Shown here: positions 34,454-44,834 of the stretch, in pieces
Layout: every line of letters starts with the position of its first letter
Position numbering within the stretch: the first letter of the stretch is position 1
NCBI GenBank assembly: GCA_032719365.1
Contig: CM064863.1
Span: 24,747,137-24,811,136, forward strand
Direction: 5' to 3'
DNA length: 64,000 nt
DNA from: Prinsepia uniflora
Lineage: Eukaryota; Streptophyta; Magnoliopsida; Rosales; Rosaceae
The notes under the pieces: model-generated
Told to the model about the DNA's origin: nothing
Seen by the model: only the letters and a program-made list of their open reading frames with translations
Database searches by the model: none
Program-made: the position numbers and the translations under genes

Positions 34454-36986
34454 TGTAACAACCCGTCCCTAATTTTTTGGGATTAATTAAGACTTAATTA
34501 TGGATTAGCAGGGCTAATTGAGGATTAGTCAAGGATTATTAGACGTTCAGGGTGAAATTACGATTTTACCCCTATACGAGGGTGAAAAGTAGACTTTTAG
34601 CCAAAGATGCCCGATGCCAGAGAGCCGAGGACTATGACGTAGATCGAGTCAATACGAGTCCGTAGACAGGTGGCACGTCGAAATCAGACGTTCTACGGGG
34701 AAGTTATGGTTCATAGAAGTTTGAGGTAACTATTGCACGCTTTACGAGGCAAGTGCCATTTGTCACTTAGTGGGGCCCAGATATTTTGTGTAGGCCCCAG
34801 GGGTGAGTGACAAGTGTCACTCATCCATTCCCCACCGTCACACATACATGCATATCACCTTCTTTGTTCTTTATTCAACCCGAAACCCACAAACATACCC
34901 CTCCCCATTTCCTTCGATTGAAACCAGCAGCTGGGCTGCCTGAGAGGGTGACAGAAGGTGGCTGAGAGAGCAGGCGACGATGAGGGCTAGGCTGAGCCGT
35001 CATAGACGGCGGAGGAAGTTAAACCCAAGAACCCCCGTTTTGATTTCAAATTCGAGGTTTTTGGTTTGGACGTTGGGGGGCTAATTCTAATGATTTGATG
35101 ATGTTTTTGGGTTATGTACGAGCCTTTAGGGATCAGGATCCTGGCCGGAAGTGGTCAGAAACGGCCAGAAACAGAGGCTGGAAACTGGGAAAGGGTTCAT
35201 CGATTCGAACAAGTATCTTCTGGGCCGTGTTACCAATTTTTGAGTCCATAGATTGATTTCATAGGATGGGACGAAGGGTTAGGAATTGGAAGGAATGAAA
35301 ATGGTTGAAAAATTGGAGAGAACCAGCCTCGCTAGTTCGGTCAGACCGAAAACCAGAGAACCAATTTGGACCGGATCATCTGGAGGTTGAAGACGATAAA
35401 CAGTGCGGCTCGTGGTCCTCACGTGCAGAGCATTTGGGCGGTGCGTAGGGTACTGTTTGGGATGAGTTCAACATATGAAATCATCCTTTGATGTAACAAA
35501 AATTTTGGGACAAGTTTAAGAACCCCGGAGATGGTGATTGGCCCGAGAAAGGCTTATGACGCGCGTATCAAGGCGCAGCTTGGACGGTCTGTGAGTGGAC
35601 CTTGATTTCTAAATTGATGCATGCATAAATGTTTTATATGTGTTTACAAACGTGTTTGGAGATGCCATGAGTTCATATGATTTAATTATGATTATTGTGC
35701 ATTTTCGGAGGAAAATGCATCATTGCATGTAGTTGAAGGTTTCTATTTTATATGATGTTTGAGCTTCGGCCAAGTGTACTACGTGCATATGTTTTACATG
35801 GTTTATATGTGATTTCGAAGGTTTCACGGAGAGGCATGAAAGCGAGGAACTAATTTACGGTTTTGGAAGATTTCATGGAAGTGCGTGAAATTAAGATTCG
35901 GGCATGAGTCCCAATTGAAAGACGATTTGAAAGGGGTTTTGGAAATATCTTTCGAGCATATGACCCATTTGATTGGAAACCATCAGACTTGGAGTCCATT
36001 TGATTTAATGAGAAATCGGGTTTGAGACCTATTTGAGTTATACGATAAGGCCGGTGGTCCCGTTGGTTTACGAATTCGGGCATGAGGCCCAGCTATGGTT
36101 TATAAATGTGATTTCGGGTCGGGGGGCCCAACTAGATTTGAATTTATGATGGTTTTATTGAAAACCCGGGCATAGCCCTTTGAACGGTTTTGAGATAAAT
36201 TGTAAAACGGTTTTCCATATACCATCCTCACGAACGGTTGCCCTCCAGACGTCCCGTAGTATCCATGAGTGGTGATTTGTCTCCTCCAGACGTCTTGTAG
36301 TATCCTGGAGTAGTCACAGGGTATTGCTTGCGAGGGGTCATTGCACGGAGCGACCGGTCCATATAGTGACTTAGGAGCAGGATTGCCAGAGGTTAAAACC
36401 TCCCCCCAAGGAGGGTCATTGATCTGCGGGTCATTGACTTGGTAGACCCTAGGGAGACTTGGGATTTGAGACCCCAAGTAGCATGTGTAGCTTGGAACCG
36501 TGACAGTGGTATGGATTGTGACATATGGGATGTTAGGTATGAGGAATGTCTATGATTGGTTTTGGGCTGAGACCCACGTGATTTGATTTGGGCGGAGTCC
36601 CTACGAATTTGGTATTGGGTTGAGTTCCCACTTGATTGGTTTTGGGCTGAGTTCCCATATACTTTGGTTTACCATTTTGGGCTAAGGCCCTAATGGTTTA
36701 ATTATTGATAAATGGCTTTGATTGAATTAAATGGTTTTCGAATGCTTTTTAGTGAAGGGCATAAATGTCTTTTCAATAAATGAATTTTATAAACTATTGT
36801 TTCGTCCACTCACAACTTTTAATGATTTTAATGCCCTTCAGGTTGATCGCGGATGCGGGCTGTAGCAGAGACCGAGACATCACACTCCTCCTCCGATCCT
36901 GGCGCACTCTAGAAGCCACGAACTGGCTAAGGTCAGAATTATACCTTGTCTAACACTTTGTTTCAGACGGGAGCAGGCACGCCCCT
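34454..36986 (+). repeat. 3' LTR of copy B, right end lost
   Basis: It starts TGTAACAACCCG and can be followed along the 5' LTR to CAGACGGGAGCAGGCACG, after which the match ends. It has an extra segment near 35,130-35,190 (a GGCCGGAAGTGGTCAGAAACGG word with its partial repeat) not in the 5' LTR, showing that the two LTRs have diverged by indels as well as substitutions. Confidence 0.8.
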
Positions 36987-37229
36987 TGTCAGCTGACTGC
37001 CACCAACTCTACCAGCTCCAGCTCAGCAGTCCCTCATCGATTTTCAAAGATCCATGCCATGCTCTCAATGGCACAAAACCTGCTCCTTTTGGGCAGGTTT
37101 TTCAACATGATTTCACTCCAAAATCAGCCCCAAAATCAGCCCCAAAATCATCATTGTTCTTCATTTTAATTTTATTATGTTTATATTTATTTTTGCATTT
37201 CATTTTTAGCTAATTTGTGGCATTTTCCC

Positions 37230-37237
37230 TATAAATA
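37230..37237 (+). promoter_or_regulatory. TATA box in the LTR-like fragment
   Basis: TATAAATA followed by GGGGAGGCCATTTTC lies in an otherwise T-rich context. Confidence 0.5.
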
Positions 37238-38337
37238 GGGGAGGCCATTTTCATTGTAGAAGGTCCCTAATTGTCCCAATTTTAGTTCTAGTTTTTAGTA
37301 GTCTTTTCTCTCTTAGTTTTTCTTCTTTTTATTTTGTAGATTTATTTTGGGGATCATTTGTAACTTCTTGTAATTTTTCTTCTTAATTAGTTTTCCTTTA
37401 ATCATTGTCTTTTAATTTATGTTTTTAGATTCATTTCTTAAGTTTCGTTTCCTTTTGATTTTAGTTCTTAGACTTTCTTTGTAAACTTTTCTTTTTAACT
37501 CTTTGACTTCTCTTTTAAATATGAATTTATATTTTCCTTAAGAAAATCTTAGGCCGAGTATTTCCGAAGTAATTCTAGAATTTAAGTCCGAATTATTATG
37601 TTTTATCCTCCATCTTCATAAGGTTCATTCTGCTGTTCAGAGAATTTTATGAATAACATTCCATTGTTTCCATCCACTTTCGGAATCACAAAATGTTCTT
37701 GGATTTCGAAAGTGTAACTTTATTCCCTTTACTTAAATTTTTGTTATTGATTCAGTTTACTTATAAATCTATACATGTGACGGTATTTTCTTTCTAAACT
37801 TTTGTAAGTATAAATGCAATATCCATGTGTTTTACTTTCTGAATTTCTTTTACTTCATATATCTTAGTGCTTAAAGTTCAATTTGATGCTATATATTTTA
37901 TCCGTTGTTCGGTTCATTTAGACTAGAATTGAAGAGATTAAAAGTTGATCGTTGTCGACGCATTTAATTATAAACTTAAGGTGAATCATGTTGTAAATGT
38001 TTGAAGCATATTGATATTTGACGCACATTAATGGTTGATGCATTTATAATATTGAAAGATATATGCAAGTATTTGAGATGATGAATGTAGGATTTCGTGA
38101 TTGGTTTGTTATGAGCAAAATGTTAGAGTGTTGGTAAAATTTGTATTTGAAGAAAGTCTATTTTTAGGAGTAGTTTAAATAATGTGATTGTTAATTTGAA
38201 ATTACTTACATAAAAGGGTCGGTTTTATCTATGAAATTACTCTATGGTTTATAAGTTATAATTAGTATGAGCATTTGCATTTTAATTCTTAGTTTGATTA
38301 AAAATGTAGTTTACAATATTCCTAAAGCCCCCCATTT

Positions 38338-38405
38338 CATTCTTTTATTCTTTTATTCTTTATTCTTTTATTCTTTTATTCTTTTATTATTTAATTCTTT
38401 ATTCA
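38338..38405 (+). repeat. Microsatellite of TTCTTTTA-type units
   Basis: About eight units of ATTCTTTT with one short unit and one ATTATTTA variant. Confidence 0.85.
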
Positions 38406-38559
38406 TTATTCTTTCTCACTAACAAATTATTAATGTTCCCTAATTTCCCGGGTTAAGAACGATCCCTATTTACCAATACTACAACTACACAAAAAAGGGT
38501 TTAAATTGCATAATACTCAAATTACGTGTTTAATTTAATGCGTAGTTTGAGCGTTATCA

Positions 38560-39295
38560 GATAAAAAGTTCATAGTTTAAATACTCTGCTTATGAGGAAA
38601 ATTCTTGCCAAAATGGAAGTATTTCATTACATTTCAATGGAGAAATTACAAAGTTTAGATACAGATAGGAAAGAAAATACAAATCAAGAAGGACCCCCTT
38701 TGTTGAAACCGTCACTAAGTTCGAAATCTTTGACTTTATCGCGCTATGGGGAAGTCACCTTCTCCTCTTTCTGAAAGGATGAGAGAGTCTCTTGCAGGTC
38801 CCTCCTTTTTTTCCGAAGAAAACTCATCACAACCGCTTCCTCTTGACCATATTAGAAGATATCCTTGCGACATCTAGCACAAGCCGCTTATACGACTCTC
38901 AAACGAGCCTTCAACGCTTCGCTCTGAGCAAGGGATTCTTCGAGATCCTCGATCGTCCTTTCATAGGAAAGAGAAATATTGACTTCGGAAGATGATGCAT
39001 CGTTGAAATGGTTTAGAGTGAGACTTCATTGTAAAACTTGATTAGTGAAAGGTGTAAGGTCGAAGGGGGATTATGACGTGTACTTATATCCAAAGAACTA
39101 GGCCAAGAGTTAATCTCAACCCACGTGAGAAGTTACATGATTTAAATGCGAATCGATATCATTACATCGAATAGACAATCAGACGTCTAGAAGGAATAAA
39201 AAACTAAGAGACACGAGGGGTATATTTTAGGAAATTCAACTTTATTAATCATTAGGGATTACAAAATACGATTACAGAGCATACATAAAGGGATT
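38560..39295 (-). pseudogene. Decayed coding remnant, possibly gag-like coiled coil
   Basis: On the minus strand near 38,870-39,000 a frame reads as a charged helical segment (SYERTIEDLEESLAQSEALK) followed by in-frame stops. It lies downstream of, and is probably related to, the split frame at 39,296-40,188. I cannot assign a family; coiled-coil ends of plant retroelement gag proteins look like this. Confidence 0.3.
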
Positions 39296-39410
39296 TCATT
39301 CTCGGGAAAAATAAGCCTTGTCCACAGCATAGCCTAGGGTGTATAAAACGGCCTTGTGGCGGGTCCTGACCCAAGTTTTCTCCATGGCTGCAATATCTGC
39401 AAGCTCTGCT

Positions 39411-39695
39411 TGTCACAACCCGACCTTCTCCAACAGGATATTGTTCGCTTTGGCTCCAAATCTCACGATTTTGTTCCTGGGAGCTCACGTGCAACTTCTT
39501 AGTGGGTCACCCATCTTGAGATTGCACCCGCCCCTACTCGCTTAACTTTGGAGTTCCAACCAAACTCAAAGCCAATGAACTCCCAAAAGGCCTCATGTTG
39601 GATAGATGCGCGCCCACGCATATAAAATGCATCCCCCAGATCCCCCCGGGCGATGTGGGATTGCTAGCCATGCCTCCCAAGCATGGGTCCTCACA
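39411..39695 (-). repeat. 3' LTR of the Cassandra element, with 5S-like domain
   Basis: A 285 bp LTR. On the minus strand, CTCCAAAGTTAAGCGAG and GATGGGTGACCCACTAAGAAG (within plus 39,491-39,555) match the internal promoter region of 5S rRNA. Confidence 0.9.
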
Positions 39696-39769
39696 ATCCA
39701 CCCCCCTTGGGGCCCAATGTCCTCACTAGCACACTCAATTCCGGCCTGGGTTGGGCTCTGATACCAAAT

Positions 39770-40052
39770 TGTCACGACCCGACCTTCTCCAACAAGATAT
39801 TGTCCGCTTTGGCCCCAGCCCTCACGATTTTGTTCTCGAGAGCTCACGTGCAACTTCCTAGTGGGTTACCCATCCTGTGATTTCACCACCCCTACTCTCT
39901 TAACTTTGGAGTTCCAACCAAACTCAAAGCCAGTGAGCACACAAAAAGCCTCATGTTGGATAGATGTGCGCCCACGCATATAAGGTGCATCCCCAGGCCC
40001 CCCCGGACGATGTGGGATTGCTAACCATGCCTCTAAAGCACAGGTCCTCACA
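39770..40052 (-). repeat. 5' LTR of the Cassandra element, with 5S-like domain
   Basis: A 283 bp LTR. The 5S-like part (plus 39,849-39,914) is more decayed than in the other LTR: the box A side reads AAAGTTAAGAGAG and the box C side GATGGGTAACCCACTAGGAAG on the minus strand. Confidence 0.9.
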
Positions 40053-40188
40053 CCGCTAGAACTCTTTCCTTCTCCTTATATAGGGTAATGAGCTTTGCCC
40101 AGTTCATCTTGGCCAGTACATCTACGTCAGCTGACTTGCTACCTAAAGAGCCTATGCCTCTACTAATTCTTGCTCCAGGAGATGGTTC

Positions 40189-41713
40189 TCAAACTTCACA
40201 TCTCCGAATTTTTCTTGCAATTCATGCATGGAGGGGCAAGGATTCGCCAGGTGGTCAAAATGACAGGGATCTCCCTATGGTTAGAATTTTTTGTGCAGGA
40301 ATATGAAGAATAGTTAATGGTGAAAACAATGAGATTTGTTTCTGATTTTCTGTCAGCAGTGGGTGAAAAGATTGAGTAAACTGAGAATTAATAACTGCAA
40401 ATCGAAGTCGCGAGTAGTGGGGCAAATTAAAGCCGAAAACGTTTTTATTCAAGAAGAAGAGGCCATCTTCTCAAAGGACAGCCAACAACTCAATCAAACA
40501 AATAAATTCATGAAACTCAATCAATTTCAACAATTGAAAATCCTCAGAAGTTTCTTTATTATCCAAAAGCCCACCTTCTTAGCAAAACATGTCTTTTCGA
40601 TCCAGGATCAAGCTCTAGTTCTCCTCTCAAACCTTCTCAATTCTTACTCTAAGAACGCAAAGCTTTCTTTCAAACCCGACTTGCATCCCAAACTCATTTA
40701 TGAAGATTTCCTGACCACCATACTTCATTCTGACTTGTTTCTATAGCTTGTTTTGAAGGCCACCTAACTAATTTTGATTGCATCAAACCAGTTTTTGAGA
40801 CCCTTACAATCTCACTCCCCAACATCATCCTGATATCCCAATACCTTTGGTATGATTTTCAACGGATTTTCATCTAGTTGATAGTCTTTGGACCAAGAAC
40901 GTCAACATATGGCTTAGTCTAGAGATAATTTACTTCCCGCACTTATAATTCCATTAATCACGCTAATATTAAAGCATTTATTTTCTAAGTGTTTATACTC
41001 CTATTCTCCCTATATATAATTGGTTTCTTAAAGTCTAATTTCGATAACTGGAATACACCAACCAATGAGTTCTATGGCTGCATAGGTTGTAGAACCATCT
41101 TCATGTTTTGGTTTAGTAGTCAAATAGCCCGCTTGCTCAACTTTCACTTGATTCAAACGATGGTTTATAAGCAAAAATTCAAAATTCATTTCTAACCCTA
41201 TCTAGTAGCAGTTTTTACTAATGGCATGTCTACTTTGAAGGTAGAAAGAAGGCCAAGTCAGCTGGATCATCCCATCTAGGTAGGTCTGTGACTCCATGAT
41301 CCAAGGCTTTCAGCCTTCACCGCCTTTGGTCACTTACATCGCACACCACTGCATCAAACTACAACAGAGAGATCCCTCTCACTCAAACACTTGCATATCC
41401 GCTCTTTTGAAAGCGGGCTACCAAACGGCCGAATTTCGCTACAACAACATTTTGGGCACGAATAGAATCGTACATTTAGTTGAGATATATAATTGATTAA
41501 AGAATTTCCAATCTCATTGATTTTTCACATAAATGATCTTGACATGATAATTGAAAGAATAAATAGTTGTAATTATAATATTTATATAAAGACAATTTGA
41601 TAAATTTAAAAAATAGTACAAGAAAATATCACCGTATTAAGATGCAATTATTGTACTTTAGAGACATATAGGAAATCCCAATAATATACATATATATATA
41701 TATATGGGTATGT
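40189..41713. other. Unassigned sequence left of the intact gypsy element
   Basis: No supported gene. The 136-codon plus frame at 40,336-40,746 opens with TTG, has no domain and is AT-driven. The last part is AT-rich with a TA repeat at 41,688-41,704; the final five bases TATGT are the left target duplication of the next element. Confidence 0.4.
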
Positions 41714-41846
41714 TGTAACACCCCGGAAATTCGAGGATTTCCATATTGTAATTTAATGTGTGATTTGACGATTTTACCCCTGTGAATGGTATGGTCAAAT
41801 TGTTGACTTTTTGATTGATGAACTAAATGGACTTTGACCTATGACC

Positions 41847-41868
41847 GTGACGTAGTTCGGGACGTCAC
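41847..41868. promoter_or_regulatory. TGACGT dyad in the 5' LTR
   Basis: GTGACGT, the 8-base spacer AGTTCGGG, then ACGTCAC give a perfect 7 bp inverted repeat. TGACG is the core bound by plant TGA-type bZIP factors. The same dyad occurs at 49,448-49,469 and in other LTR families at 62,540-62,561 and 19,252-19,273, and with one change at 2149-2170. Confidence 0.55.
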
Positions 41869-43068
41869 GAGTTCATAGACAGGTGGCACGTCCAATTCGG
41901 ACGATCAGGGTAAAAGTTATGACTATCGGAAGTTCAGGGGCATTACCGTAATTTGGACTCTCTGGGGAAAATGTTGACTTTTCTTTTGACAACTAATTTT
42001 CAGTTGACTCAAGGACCGTTGGGTAGGCCTCGACGTCCTGAGTCCATAGACAGGCGGCACGCCGAAATCGGACTTCGTACGAGGAAGTTATGGTCAGAAA
42101 CGTGAATTCGGGAAGTTCGTGTCTCGGTTTTCGTGTCGAATATTAAATTCAGGAAATCTGATTGGAGGACATCTGGTGAGTGACAAGTGTCACTCACCCA
42201 TTGGCTAGATTGGATCAGATCCACTATTGGATTAATTATCATTTAAATCTGCTTTAAATTACAGCCCTTAGATCTGAAATCCCTTGATTTGATCTCAGCC
42301 TTTGATCTCATTCTGAGATTTGATCCTGGCCCTTGATTCATTTTCCTATTCAGTATTAAAAGTCCATGAGTTCATGCACCCATGTGTTCATTCCCTTAAC
42401 CGTGTGTGCGATTTCTCCCTGGAACCAGCCCATCAGCCACCACCACTCAACCCCACACCTCAGACAACCAGCAGCCACACCCCTGACGCCGGCCACCGCT
42501 CCACGGCCACCCTGCACGGCGGCATCCTTCCAAACCCGTGAAGGAAACCCGCGGAACCCAAGTCACCAAACCATCCCAACCATTGATCTAGGCCTGGAAC
42601 CAACGTGCGGTTGTGATCACCGTGACTACTGGACGGCAAGGAGCTGACCCTGACAGTGTACGGCGGCGACACGGCGGCGTTCGGACGTTAAACCCGTAGG
42701 TAACCATTTTCCTTCCCGGCTTCAAAACACCTGGTTGTGACGTTGACATCATTGAGTTGTTGTTAGGACTCGTCTAGGTGACCTTGACGACCATTTTGGA
42801 ACCAGGACCAGGGCTGAACAACCGTCGACTCACCGGAAAGGATTACCAGAACCGGCAACCAAGCTTCCCGTCGAGTTTCAGGTAACCTCCTAGACCTAAA
42901 ACCTAATTCTAATTACATAGAACCAATCTAGGGACTAGGACGAGTATTTAGGAATTGAAAGGACTGAAATTGACCCAGAAATGAAGGAATGGCAACCGGG
43001 TCTCGATCGCGGGTCTGATCGACCCGAGTTGCAGGAAAACGGGTCAACCCGTCTGATGACAGTGGTGC

Positions 43069-43404
43069 TGACGTGGCACCCTGTCAGTCTGTCAGATGAC
43101 GTGGACCAACCGTGAGCCGACACGTGTCACATGTCAGTGCACAGTCAGCACTGACATGTCAGTGACGTGGACCAGTCAGGGACTGCCACGTGTCACTGAC
43201 ATGTCAGTGACGTGGACCAGTGCCGTGCTGACACGTGGCACATGTCAGATCTGACACGTGGTCTGACAGATCAGTGAGGTGGACCAATCAGATGTTGACA
43301 CGTGGCACCTGTCAGAGTCTGACATGTCAGACCTGACAGCTGTCAGATGACGTCAGCAGTGACGTCAGCGATGACGTCTGCAGTGACGTCAGCGATGACG
43401 TCAG
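43069..43404 (+). promoter_or_regulatory. TGACGT and G-box motif array in the 5' LTR
   Basis: TGACGT starts at 43,069, 43,097, 43,163, 43,208, 43,348, 43,360, 43,372, 43,384 and 43,396; the last five are exactly 12 bp apart. CACGTG occurs at 43,121, 43,187, 43,232, 43,255 and 43,299, several within GACACGTGGCA, the form of ABA-response elements. Part of it is a tandem duplication of about 45 bp (ACATGTCAGTGACGTGGACC at 43,154 and 43,199). Motif density, not function, is what is seen; a bZIP-driven enhancer is inferred. Confidence 0.6.
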
Positions 43405-44705
43405 CAGGAACTGTTCCTGCGTTGACCGCCGCGTTGACCGGCGCGTGGGGGCGCGTGTGAACAGTGTTTTTGGTGGGACCACCACCATTCTTTAGGTTTC
43501 GACGATCCGGATCCAATGGCGGTGGTTTCGGGTCGATCGGAGATCCTTAAGTTGGTCAAAATAAGGTTTATTGCCTTGGGAAGCGCGTTCGGGCGGCTTT
43601 CCCGGGTCGGTTTCGACCTAGGCTTTCATGGTTGAATGTTGGGGGTTTAATTTGACCTTTACGAATACTTGGACTTGACAGGGATTGTACATTTGTACCA
43701 GGACGAGGGTATACGTTCGGTTTCTAGCAGGATTGTACTGTGAGTGGGCCATTTTCTTAAACCCTTGTGTGCATAAATGTTTTCTGGTTTTATTATACTT
43801 ATTCACATGCTAAAACAATGATGGTTTTGATGATATGGAAAATATGGTTATGGCACGTTTCACGGTATTTGGGCTTGAGACCCGTCCGATGAAACTGAAT
43901 GATTGGTTCGGATTCTACCTATGTATATATATGTTTGCATGTGGATATCAATAAAATGTATTTGTTACTGCACTGTATAGATCCTTCCATATTATATTGT
44001 CTCCTCCGGATGAGGTACCCCGGAGAGGTCACGGACGTCTAGTACGTCCAGCGTCTATGACGCTAAGCATCGGGGATGCTGTACCGAACGGGGTTCGGGG
44101 ATTGAACTCGGAAATTGAGACCCGAGTGGCACGCGTAGCCTTGTGATTGTGACCTTATTGGACGTCAGGGACGTCAGACATCAGGGATGTCGGGATTGGA
44201 GTGTATAGTGCAGCAACTAAAATTATGGTTATGGTTTTGTTATATGCCTTATGGTTCATATTATATGGTTTATGATTTTGGAATTATGGTGCACGCATGT
44301 TTGGAAAACGGAGGGGTAAATTATATGTTTTACTTATCAAACGATTTCATAAACTTGAGTTTCGGTCCACTCACCCTTTAATGTTTTTGATAACCCCTCC
44401 AGGTCGGGAAACTGAGGTAGAGGAGGAACCAGAGGCTGAGGCATAGATCTACTTCTGCGTACCTGAACCCCTGCTGGGCGGTGTACCCGCAGGATTACTT
44501 TAGAGTCGTGCTCGCAAATTTGTAATTTTGGATTATATCCCTTGTCTGACATTCGTGTAATTCGGATTTTATGTATGACTTTAATTTGGTTATTTATGCT
44601 TTTAAATGTTTTGAGGTTAAAATTGGTATGAATTATTGGGTGTCAGACGGGAGCAGGGCACGTCCCCTTGTGGTCCCTGTGGGATCGGGGCGGGTCCTGT
44701 CAGCT

Positions 44706-44718
44706 TGGTATCAGAGCA
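44706..44718 (+). other. Primer-binding site of the chromovirus (tRNA-iMet)
   Basis: TGGTATCAGAGCA is a perfect 13-base complement of the 3' end of initiator tRNA-Met, three bases after the LTR. Only one copy is present, unlike the LARD-like elements. Confidence 0.95.
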
Positions 44719-44834
44719 CTAGGTTGTGGTCAGTACTAGGGTATTGGTCTGCATGCTAGACTAGCGATTAGTACTAGTTACTTTTCGACTTTTAAGAATA
44801 TTGTTTTCTGATCTATGCCTCTTGACAGTTGGTT

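Larger units (their letters stand above)
29531..36986 (+). mobile_element. LARD-like non-autonomous LTR retrotransposon (copy B)
   Basis: This is a plus-strand member of the copy A family. It comprises a 5' LTR 29,531-32,133, primer site 32,136-32,148 with one substitution, non-coding internal region 32,134-34,453, polypurine tract 34,441-34,452 and a 3' LTR from 34,454. The 5' end is TATAACG instead of TGTAACG (a G to A change). The 3' LTR breaks off near CCCCTTG at 36,986, about 40 bp short of the expected end, so no target duplication can be paired. The internal region is 1.2 kb shorter than in copy A. No protein domain is seen on either strand; the 170-codon minus frame at 32,924-33,436 is antisense to the element and unlike known proteins. 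Confidence 0.8.
36987..38559 (+). mobile_element. LTR-like fragment with TATA box
   Basis: Sequence starting TGTCAGCTG and ending GCGTTATCA has a clear TATAAATA box at 37,230-37,237 followed by an AG/CT-rich leader, and it abuts the broken end of copy B. The TG...CA ends and promoter suggest an LTR of another family (the GCGTTATCA end recalls Athila-type LTRs). No matching duplication is found, so the limits are uncertain. Confidence 0.4.
39411..40052 (-). mobile_element. Full-length Cassandra-type TRIM retrotransposon
   Basis: The element is 642 bp with two LTRs (39,411-39,695 and 39,770-40,052). On the minus strand it has a primer site GCTCTGATACCA (plus 39,755-39,766, tRNA-iMet type) next to the 5' LTR and a polypurine tract (plus CCACCCCCCTTGG, 39,699-39,711) near the 3' LTR. 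The internal region is only 74 bp, with no coding capacity. Target duplications are CTGCT (39,406-39,410) and CCGCT (40,053-40,057), differing at one base. The LTRs differ at many sites, so the insertion is old. It needs proteins of another element to move. Confidence 0.93.
39296..40188 (-). pseudogene. Small coding remnant split by a Cassandra element
   Basis: On the minus strand a frame is open from 40,188 (after a TGA) to the edge of the Cassandra element at 40,053. It resumes in the same phase at 39,410, ending with TGA at 39,296-39,298. Ignoring the insertion and one target duplication, it has about 85 codons. The parts read ...NWAKLITLYKEKERVL before and ...ADIAAMEKTWVRTRHK after the insertion. 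The peptide looks like real protein, with balanced charge and helix pattern, but I do not recognise it; it may be the 3' end of a retroelement or host gene. Confidence 0.45.
41714..44702 (+). repeat. 5' LTR of the chromovirus
   Basis: A 2,989 bp LTR, TGTAACACCCCGG...CGGGTCCTGTCA. It holds a TGACGT dyad (41,847-41,868), two GACAGG(T/C)GGCACG modules (near 41,878 and 42,050), the TGACGT/G-box array (43,069-43,404), a GCGCGTGGG segment (43,440) and a GTGAGTGGGCC...GCATAAATG block (43,740-43,780). Frames inside it are not genes. Confidence 0.97.

Noticed and set aside
40336..40746. 136-codon plus-strand frame
   Set aside because: It opens with TTG, is driven by A/T-rich composition and shows no domain.
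44829..44834. Start of the polyprotein at 44,829
   Set aside because: The codon there is TTG; the first ATG in frame is at 44,835 and gives the MPPRR start common in this lineage.
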